Positions 56,028-64,000 of a stretch of DNA of 64,000 nt are shown one piece after another. Within the stretch, counting starts at the first letter, position 1. Every line of letters begins with the position of its first letter. Position numbers and translations under genes: made by a program. The DNA lies in contig JAUIMM010000121.1 of assembly GCA_031769625.1 (NCBI GenBank), positions 7,278,001 to 7,342,000 of the forward strand, in the 5' to 3' direction. The notes under the pieces were generated by a model, which did not search any database, had not been told where the DNA came from, and saw only the letters and a list, made by a program, of their open reading frames with translations. Source of the stretch: Taudactylus pleione (taxonomy: Eukaryota; Chordata; Amphibia; Anura; Myobatrachidae).

Positions 56028-56551
56028 GTAGGCCCTCATTCAGAGGCGCTCGCAAGAAGCGAGTGCTCGTTCTGAATGAGGGCGGCCGCTTGTAATTTTA
56101 AGTGCAGCCTCCTGGTCGCTAGCTAAGCTGTGGGTTACCACCCAGTTTTAGCGACCGACCAGGTTGATGGTCGCGATGGTCAAGACCATCGCGACCATCG
56201 GGGCTTGCGACGAGACCCTAAGGTTGGGTCTCGGCAACCGCAAACCCCCAGCAGGAAGCTCCCCACTGACATCATTGCTGATGTCAGTGTGGCCGCCCAC
56301 AAAACGGCAGGCGTTCCTTAAGGAACGCCTACATTTGTGAAACCACCCCTCCGCCACGCCTACAAAACGGGCCAAGCTGTCGATCAACATCGACAGCCGG
56401 CCCTTTTGTAGTGAGCTCCGGAGCGAGAGAATTTCACTCTCGCTCCAGGGCTTGCGCACACGCAGTGTGGCTGCTGCGCGTGCGCAGGGCCTAAACAGCG
56501 ACCCGGTTGCGAGCGCCCAGCGCTTGCGACCGGGTCTGAATGAGGGCCGTA
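56028..56551. mobile_element. Harbinger-type MITE (56031-56548), 3-bp duplication GTA
   Basis: The ends are GGCCCTCATTCAGAGGCGCT and CGGGTCTGAATGAGGGCC, GTA on both sides. Inverse orientation of the 43350 copy by internal phrases (GCTGTGGGTTACCACCC, GATGGTCGCGATGGTC). Confidence 0.8.
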
Positions 56552-57299
56552 ATCCCTGCAGGGTTCTGCAAACATATAACAACAGCAAGTAAAAGAAGGG
56601 GAAAGTGCCTGTGCTAATAGTGTTGAATGTTCACACATATCTACTGAGAGTAGATAGTCAATTCGCGTTTACACAGTGTAGCAGTATGCTGTCAACACAG
56701 AGCTACACCTAAACGGGTATGCTTAAAGGTATGCACGCATAAATACAAACTTGGTGTCGGGGTGACCCGTGCTGCGCAGCCACCCGTCCTACCGATGCGC
56801 ATTTCGCCGGGGCAAGTAATCAAATTGTTTCATGTGCAATATTGAATATAAAAACTGGGTACATCGCATGTGATGCTATTGAAGCTTGAGATATGGGATT
56901 GATGTCACATAATATTTTGCCTTATGACCATTGCTTAGGAGGTACTTATGCCGCATACCGCTAAGCATTTCTTTTTTTTTCGAATTTACGTTATCAAAAA
57001 ACCTTTGATGTTTTGGTATGTTTAGTGGATGTCATAAGGAAGCTATTTTAAGTTAATGATATTTAAGGTTATGTTAAATGATTTTCATTTTTCAATTACA
57101 AGAGTGCTCACAACAGAGTTCTTTCTTCTCTTTGCTTATTCTCAGCAGTGATTCACACTCTAGTGAGCACCACCACTACCTAAGTATATTCTTTTCTAGG
57201 TAAAAATAATGTCATAGGAATAGTGGTTATTGACTAACTGATACTGTACTAGATTTATATGCCTTGTCTATGTGACGATTTTCCCATTCCCCTTCCACT
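56552..57299. other. Intron, nothing clearly recognised
   Basis: GATGCGCATTTCGCCGGGGC near 56793 resembles end phrases of other foldback MITEs, but no partner was found. Confidence 0.35.
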
Positions 57300-57945
57300 G
57301 TTATTATCCATTAATTGTCACATCTGTCTGTACATACTTTGGTGAGTACATGTCACCAATTCCTGTACATTCTTGGATGAGTGACTGTCACCCATTGCCG
57401 TATATACTGTGGTACGAGACTATGGGCTCTGATCCTGAGTCGGATGCAAATCACCAGGATTGTAACAGCGTGCAGAGAAGCTGAAAGTGGGCGTATCAGG
57501 TCTTATACATTCAGCTGCAAGCTAGTTCACAAGAAGAAAGCTGAAACGATATTATTGCTCCTGCGATTCCACCAACAGACGCAATAGTGTATGCAGCAGT
57601 GTTCATCTCTGATCAGGCCCATAACCCATACCTGTACATACAGTGGTGAATGACTGTAGGCCATACCTGTACATACAGTGGCGAGTGACTGTTGGCCATA
57701 CCTGTACATACAGTGGCGAGTGACTGTTGGCCATACCTGTACATACAGTGGTGAGTGACTGTTGGCCATACCTGTACATGCAGTAGTGAGTGACTGTTGG
57801 CCATATCTGTACATGCAGTAGTGAGTGACTGTTGGCCATACCTGTACATGCAGTGGTGAGTGAATGTTGGCCATACCTGTACATGCAGTGGTGAGAGACT
57901 GTTGGCCATACCTGTACATGCAGTGGTGAGTGACTGTTGGCGATG
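57300..57945. repeat. 35-bp minisatellite (array 2), split by a MITE
   Basis: From 57622 on, CCATACCTGTACATGCAGTG followed by GTGAGTGACTGTTGG repeats exactly every 35 bp, nine or so units. The left part (57320-57423) is degenerate and similar to array 1. The MITE at 57424-57620 sits between the two. Confidence 0.92.
57421..57623. mobile_element. Short Harbinger-type MITE (57424-57620)
   Basis: The ends are GGGCTCTGATCCTGAGT and CATCTCTGATCAGGCCC; flanks are TAT and ATA. Confidence 0.6.
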
Positions 57946-58029
57946 TCCAAAAAAATTGACAGTTCAGTGAAGAACAGTATTAATTTTTATTACTACTAGT
58001 ATTGTGACATCTTCATTACACATTATATA

Positions 58030-58196
58030 TAGGAGTCTATAGATGGAGATAAAGTGAATGGAGATAGAATCCCAACCAATCAGCTCTTAACTGCCATGTC
58101 ACAGGGTGTGTTTGAAAAATGACAGTTAGGAGCCGATTGGTTGGGACTTTATCTCAGTTCACTTTATCTCCATCCAATGCTTAGTAAATAGACCCC
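58030..58196. mobile_element. Palindromic MITE GGGGTCTATTTACTAA family (copy 2)
   Basis: ATGGAGATAAAGTGAATGGA and TTCACTTTATCTCCATCCAA mirror each other, as do CCAACCAATCAGCTC and AGCCGATTGGTTGGG. Close to the copy at 25250-25426; the left end is slightly diverged. Confidence 0.82.
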
Positions 58197-58274
58197 ATAG
58201 TCACAGTACCCCCCTGAGACATATCAGTGTGACTAGAATGCTCTTTTCATGCAGTACGCTAGCGACCTCCTATA

Positions 58275-59095
58275 TGGGCATATTTATTAATTATTGGGTT
58301 TTAGACTCGATAATCATAATTTTTTTATAATGTTTATAGTGGCAATAAGAAACAAAGGTTCGCTGGAATGTATTAAAAATCACATGCAGGGACCGGGGCT
58401 CTAAAAGGAGCCAGTCCCTCCACTGTGTAAAAGTGAAGTGATTACTTGGCTTGCTGCTTTTGGGGTAAGCAGCGCTAATGCACATGCGTGGTCATCAGAA
58501 CATTGCAAGGGATGAAACTTCTCCCAGTAACTATTGCGTAATGTAGCCCCAGGAGTGGGAGAGGAGGGGGCCTGTGTGCAAACTACTTCCTGCAGGCCCC
58601 CTCCTCTCTGTGGTGCAGTAGGCTTTGTGCCAAAGGCTAATGCACATGCACAAGTCTCTAGTAACATGGTGCTCCATGGTCCTGAAGACACTTCTACTGC
58701 ACATGCGCTATGCCATTTTCCCGGCGATTTGTGCTGCTACTGCAGTGCCCATGTGGGACTCCGGAGAGGTAAGTATTAAACATGGGTACAGGGTGTGCGG
58801 TGTGGGCCCCTCAGGGGCCCATGGGCACCACACACCCTGCACTTATTATAGATACGCCAATGTGTAGATCATAGACTGTAATGGCTAACGCCTTTGCATT
58901 CTGGAGCTTGGTAATTCTCACAAATAGCAGCCCTCATACAGACCTGTGGGGGCTGTTTGTGTGATGGAAAACTTTGGACCACAGCAGTTATCTCAGATGT
59001 ATGCTGTGGTTCCCCAATAGATACATCCAGGGGATACTTGAAATTTGCAGATATCACCTGAAAACTCGTATCCCGATGGTTACTGCCGAAAGCCA
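58275..59095. mobile_element. MITE of the GGGCATATTTATTAA family (copy 1), split by a hAT MITE
   Basis: The start GGGCATATTTATTAATTATT and the phrases CTCTAAAAGGAGCCAGTCCC, GATACATCCAGGGGATACTT and TGAAATTTGCAGATATC match the copies at 60137 and 61062. The right end near 59095 is diverged. Confidence 0.65.
58542..58870. mobile_element. hAT-type MITE (58550-58862), 8-bp duplication (6 of 8)
   Basis: TGTAGCCC (58542-58549) and TGTAGATC (58863-58870) flank an insert that ends TATAGATACGCCAATG. The inside (GAGGAGGGGGCCTGTGTGCA, CATGGGCACCACACACCCTG) matches the copy at 15706-16015. Confidence 0.78.
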
Positions 59096-59989
59096 CAGAA
59101 CAACTTTAGACAATATTAGTGGGTGTGTCTGGGTGGTAACAGGGTAGTGGCTAGTCAGACGCGGGCGCGTCATGGGTGTTCAGCGGTCAGTTGCACTATT
59201 TTGGTGGCCATGTTCAGACAGAGATTCTGCACCTCCATAGGGCTGGTGCAATGTTAGATGGTGCGTCTTAATCAGCACAGCAGCGTCTCTGTACGAATCT
59301 CATCGGCTGCAGCATTAATAGCTGCAGTGGCGGCTGTATTAGCATGCACCCCTAAATCATGCCCAGAACCTCATTTAGAGTAAGGAGCAAATGCAGAAAG
59401 AGGGCACAAATTTGTACCTGGACAAGCCATGTTATACAGATGCACTTTTTTATTTTGCATACCAGTGAAAATGCTGCCTGCTTTTGTATGAACATGGCCA
59501 TGCCAACTGTAATACATCAATAAATATTAAACTTGCCCCCCCTGCAGCAGTACATGGATCTTCCAAGGTAAAAATTTGCACCCGCTTGCAAGATTTAATA
59601 CAAACTCTAAATGAGACCTTTGTTGTTGAACTACACATACCATAATGCCAACACATGCAGATAACTAGGCATAATGGGAGATGTAGTTCAACAGCCAGAT
59701 GGCCATTATTATCCATATGATTCTGAACATACTCTGTGTGACGTGATCACAATAATGAACCATATATGTATAATGTACATTTACTGTAAAATACTGTATG
59801 TACACTGTAGCACAAATGTCACTATTACAATTACTATGTAACATAATGCAATCTCATGTCAGAGGCAGCGACAGCTGCACATTTCTAGGTAACTGGTAAC
59901 TATTTATATTTCATCTCTCACGAGGAATCTGAATGTCACATATACCATACACAGTGACTGTCTTAGAGAAAGGGCAGAAACACACACAT

Positions 59990-60034
<45 letters not shown>

Positions 60035-60136
60035 TCTTGTGACATTTAGTAACGTATTATGTATTGCCGTCTTTAAAAAATAGAAGACTGTCACTCTCAT
60101 GTTCTAACAATGAAATGAGAAAAGTATCTCATTTGT
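59096..60136. other. Intron; one small hairpin and a TA microsatellite
   Basis: A hairpin at 59624-59693 pairs TGTTGAACTACA with TGTAGTTCAACA and CATAATGCC with GGCATAATG, a minimal MITE. A TA microsatellite lies at 59996-60029. Nothing else is recognised. Confidence 0.6.
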
Positions 60137-60602
60137 GGGCATATTTATTACACCCACATTTTTAATGCAGGGGTGATAACTAGTTTTTGCCCAAATTCGC
60201 AATGTGAAAATACTTTCATGCGGATTTACTGTTTCTCTTGCCAGGAGACTAGCTTTTGATAAGTGTCACCGGCGAAGAGCTGGAAGCAGTGTGATAGCAT
60301 AATGCTATCAAACTGCTACCTGGTTTAGGTCCCTGGCAGCCAATACACATAAGTGTCTGTCAGCTGGCGCATGCACCACCAGGGGGCGACGTTGAGGCCT
60401 TCTCACAAAATAGGCTACTATAGGGTAATGCCATCTGGGGGCTGCATTTGCAGATGAAAATGGAGGGACCACAAAATATATAGGATATGTCTGCTGTGAT
60501 CCCTCCGTAGTACATATGGGGGACACTTAATATTTGCGGGTCCCCCAAAATACAGCTGTTTCTGGGAAATATCCTGCAAATATTTACTGATAAACATGCC
60601 CC
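60137..60602. mobile_element. MITE of the GGGCATATTTATTA family (copy 2)
   Basis: The start is GGGCATATTTATTACACCC and the end ACTGATAAACATGCCCC. Inside, GATCCCTCCGTAGTACATAT and GGGGGACACTTAATATTTGC match the other two copies. Confidence 0.78.
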
Positions 60603-61061
60603 TTAGAATTTCAGACCCAATAAAAAAAAAGTAAACTGCACATTACAGTAACAACAAATAACACAACTAGCAACACCGCTATGGAAGCAAGTGGTAAAGG
60701 GGAAAGTACACCTGTACCCATTAGTGTGGGCACAAATAACAGGTTTAGAGCTGCTAAAGGTGGGAAGAGAGCGAGGCAATGGTGCATGGGGACAGTGAGC
60801 CCAAGGAGGTGATGTGTGTAGCTGGTGTGCAAGAGCAGTAGGTAGTGAGAACAGGAGGGAGGAGGACCCTGCTCATAGGAGCTTACAATCTAAAGAGCGG
60901 GGTGGAGACAAACGGAAGACACAGGGAGCGGGCCAGTGTAAGTGGAGCTGAGGGCAGGAGTGAGATTGGGAGAGATGGAGGAGTCAGGAGGGTGAGGTAG
61001 GCTATGTGTTGACAAGTTTAAGTGGTGGACGGATATGCTTGTATGAGCAGCTGGGCTTTCA
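60603..61061. other. Intron; weak L2-like phrase
   Basis: AGGAGCTTACAATCTAAAG near 60877 resembles a conserved phrase of vertebrate L2 tails; otherwise unplaced. Confidence 0.35.
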
Positions 61062-61748
61062 GCGGAAATAATAAATTAAATACCGCCCAAATGTATCAAT
61101 ATATACCCTCAGGTACAGAGGCTCCAAAAAGGAGCCAGTCCCTGCGATGTGTTTGCGGTGATTTAATCAACGGTCTCTTCATTCATTTCTCTGTATGCGT
61201 AGTCTACTGACCACACACGGAGAAACCCTCTCCTGGTAATTTTTGTAACATGTAGCCCATAGACTATTATAGGATAACACTATCTGGAGATGGTGTTACT
61301 TATTGGGGCCAAACTCTGGAATGCTTGGTAAATCTGACAGCTTCCTTCACAGCCCGAATATACATCTATGGGGGTTTCAGTTGTTGTTGGAGATGCGAGT
61401 TTTCTATGGGGGCTAGGCAGTGACAGCTCCAGAGGTGGGGCTGCAGCGCAGTTCAAAATTCAAATAGGGAAGCCACACTAACTGCCACCCCAAACGCTGC
61501 CAAACATCATCGTCTGGGACTCACTGGCAGTTAGTGTGGCTCCCCTATTTGAATTTTGGACTGTGCTGCAGCTCCACTTTTGAAGCCGCCACTGGGGCTA
61601 GGGCTGCGTTTGGAAATGGAGGGACTGCAGCAGGTATTGGAGATCGTTTCTGGGGTCCCTCCATGGTATATTCAGGGGAGACTTAAAGTTTGTGAGTATC
61701 CCCGTTTTTCAGGGAATATCCAACAATTATGATTTGATAAATAGGCCC
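61062..61748. mobile_element. MITE of the GGGCATATTTATTA family (copy 3), split by a hAT MITE
   Basis: The left end is decayed; the right end is ATTTGATAAATAGGCCC. The shared phrase GCTCCAAAAAGGAGCCAGTC (a hairpin) lies at 61110-61130. Confidence 0.7.
61410..61602. mobile_element. Palindromic hAT-type MITE (61418-61594), 8-bp duplication GGGCTAGG
   Basis: GGGCTAGG is at 61410-61417 and 61595-61602. The insert starts CAGTGACAGCTCCAGAGGTG and ends GAAGCCGCCACTG; CAAATAGGGAAGCCACACTA is mirrored by TAGTGTGGCTCCCCTATTTG. Confidence 0.93.
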
Positions 61749-62186
61749 TTTAATATTTAAGTAGTTTTAGCAAGAAATTAGAAGGGTCCAGGTATGCAGT
61801 TTGTTAATATGCAGTTATGTAACACTCTGCTATGCTAGGACAAATCCTATTCCAGTACATGACAGCTTTAATAAACATAGAACAGACCATGAATGCAGAT
61901 CATTGCATTTTTGAGCCATACTAAATCAGTTAAAGCTGCCTGAGTATTGTTACTGTCATCGTGATAAATTGGTTGACCATATTTTAGACAAGCTAGGTGT
62001 TAGTATGTACCTGCAGCGAATGAACAGAACGTGACCTTACATATTGATAAGCTACTAGAACAGAACACCAACATTTTTTATCTAAAAAAGCAGCTTTTAA
62101 TCTTTTCAATTCCTGCCCTATATAGATTCTGTGTTCCTATATCATACATGTCAGAGGAACTTGGAATCTCCATCAATTATAATTCA

Positions 62187-62801
62187 GAGTGGTACGCTAT
62201 GCCGATGTTCACGCAATTCAGCAATCTTTTTGCTACTGTGCGAAAGGCAGAGGAAAGGCTCACTGTGCACCCGTGAGCTGTAGTTTTTCACGCCATGTCT
62301 GTGCAATGCCTCCATGATTGCAGACCACTGCTATCCATGGGCATGGAGCAGACCACTGAATAGACCACTGGTATCCATGGGCATTACTGGGTGGAGTCGG
62401 GGAGGTGGCCGAAAGTGGTCGCAAAAGAAGACCGTACCTTGGGCGTGCTATGGGAGTTCCAGGGGTGTGTCTGTGCTTGCTGCTGCTTTCCCAATCGCGG
62501 AACCACAGTCTCAGAGGCCATTTTTGGAGAGGAAGTTTACCCGGAATTTGCACATCCCTGAGGACACTCCAGGATCGATGTGCGGTCGATGCTGCGTCAA
62601 TGGTGGTGTGTCCCCTCCTGGAGGATCTGCACACAACACAGATAGGAGGAGAAGTGGGTGTAGCAACATTTGCTCAGTCTGTGGCACACTACATCAGACG
62701 GGGAGTCTGTTAGCAGGAATTAGCATATTTTCGCACATAAACTGCGAGCACGAGTGCATCTGCGAAAGCTGTAGCGTACTGTTCATCTCTGAATCAGGCC
62801 C
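62187..62801. mobile_element. Harbinger-type MITE, left end decayed
   Basis: The right end TCATCTCTGAATCAGGCCC is clear; on the left ATAATTCAGAGTGGTACG is the likely partner. Confidence 0.55.
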
Positions 62802-64000
62802 ATAGATGGCCATATTTTAAACTCTACACTTTACTTATAAAATGTTGCCTATTTGAAGCTCTGACATTATTAGAAGAAGGGTAAACGGTGACTCCTGTCT
62901 TATGTCACTAAATGAGCACATTTTAAGTAAAGCCATGAAACACAGTCCATTTACCAAGAGACGTTTGCTGACATCCCTTCCTTGGAGGAATATTACAAAT
63001 TGCTGGGGCGGCAAATATATATATATTTTTTTCACATATACATTCTTAATATAGGAGAGAGACAAGGACAATCAAATAGCCCTGAAATTAGCACCAAGTG
63101 TACGAAGTAACTATAAGTACGCCCCCTCCTCCACAGCGTGACTAAGAGTAAGTCAGTCACTGGCTTCTTCTTTATTGAGGCAGCTGGGATGAGCTGACAC
63201 AGGACAGTCTGTTGAAAGACCATGTGGGTTGGGCCAATTTGTACCCATCATATAGGCAATCTCAGCACTAAATAGCACAGGTCTCTCTGTGTAGTGTAAC
63301 GACATTGAGGAAGAACAGAGTCCACAGACAGTGGAAATATCCCTGCGTGTGCTCCCTATATGGCGAGCTGGGGGATATTTTCTCATAAGGAGTAATAAGT
63401 ATTCTCTGGGATGAGCTCATGCCCATTCCTAAAATAAGGGGGAGATGCTGCAATTACCATAATAGGACAGCAGCAGCGGATATCTCTCGGAGGATTGTCC
63501 CTGTCTGCTTTCATCATAGAAATAGCCATCTCCTTGTGTCTCTGACCCATCTTGCATATTAATAGCTGCAGCATTCTCTCATTTAAAGGCACACGTCCTT
63601 CATAATGTACAAAGCACATGAGCAGATAATGGCATTTGTGCACAAGGTCAGTATTGTAAAAATAACTTGTGTATAGTACAGGAAGAACCCAATTATCATC
63701 CAGCTGTACATGTGACCCGGAGCCCAGTAAAATCCGAGGAGTTGTACCGCACAGCACTGGGAACAGTTTTGCTCTGTCTCTTGGTAGATATTTATTTGCA
63801 CAATTTATCGGCCATTACAATACATTTATTAGGAAATGAAATATGATTGATGAATTAATAACATTTAAGGGGAAGACTTTGGGAGTTTTAATGACATTTA
63901 GGATTCTAGTATAATTCGATGGAGGGGAGGAACTGCGCTTCGTTGGTGCTTTGTCACTATTTTGGGACAGCTGGTGGTGACAAAGTGCTGTGCTTTACTT
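62802..64000. other. Intron, nothing recognised
   Basis: Unplaced sequence to the window edge; no exon-like frame with splice signals was seen. Confidence 0.35.

Larger units (their letters stand above)
52429..64000 (+). other. Desmin intron 1 (5' part, at least 11.5 kb)
   Basis: It starts with a strong donor GTGAGTAAAG at 52429. I found no exon 2 (61 bp in human as I recall, coil 1B codons such as LQEEIQLKEEAENNL) and no later desmin exon up to 64000, so the intron extends past the window. It contains MITEs and minisatellites listed separately. Confidence 0.7.

Noticed and set aside
57622..57945. Regular direct repeats of 35 bp resembling a CRISPR array
   Set aside because: The whole unit is repeated without unique spacers, and the setting is a vertebrate intron.
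52429..64000. Search for desmin exons 2-9
   Set aside because: No open stretch with coil 1B, coil 2 or tail codons and splice sites was found on the plus strand.
1..64000. tRNA, rRNA, bacterial operons, riboswitches or phage genes
   Set aside because: None was seen; the window is vertebrate nuclear DNA.

Overview
The window looks like nuclear DNA of an anuran amphibian (frog or toad). The inference rests on one clear host exon, the first coding exon of desmin, lying in a very repeat-rich background: Tc1, PIF/Harbinger and hAT DNA transposons and their MITEs, L1/Tx1-type and L2-type LINE remains, solo LTRs and many minisatellites. Nothing is prokaryotic: there are no operons, rRNA, tRNA or CRISPR arrays. 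Most long open frames are by-products of tandem repeats whose unit is a multiple of three.

Layout. 1-1516: 3' end of a hAT element. 1517-2655: 20-bp minisatellite. 4043-10440: a broken PIF/Harbinger transposase gene (minus strand) split by a solo LTR (4644-6017, target duplication GGCGT) and a 5'-truncated L1/Tx1-like LINE (6063-8812). 11688-18275: a Tc1 element with TA on both sides, built from two inverted 3' halves and carrying at least four later insertions, most with exact target duplications. 18276-39500: a mosaic of MITEs, a 472-bp solo LTR (26606-27077), a decayed L1-like fragment and G-rich arrays. 40006-42170: a 27-bp minisatellite. 42171-51001: further MITEs and an L2 LINE tail. 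51640-52428: desmin promoter and exon 1. 52429-64000: apparently desmin intron 1 (more than 11.5 kb), again full of MITEs and repeat arrays.

The only host gene supported is desmin (plus strand): TATA-like box, a group of E-boxes upstream, head domain, start of the rod, and a splice donor in the phase I recall for vertebrate desmin exon 1. Its other exons were not found and should lie beyond the right edge.

The most informative feature is the nesting of mobile elements. About a dozen insertions show readable duplicated target sites (exact or nearly so), so boundaries and relative ages can be read directly. I found no convincing new molecular system. The best leads are the inverted-half Tc1 element, a family of solo LTRs that carry their own minisatellites, and a MITE family with termini GGGCCTGATTCAGA and relaxed 3-bp target sites.
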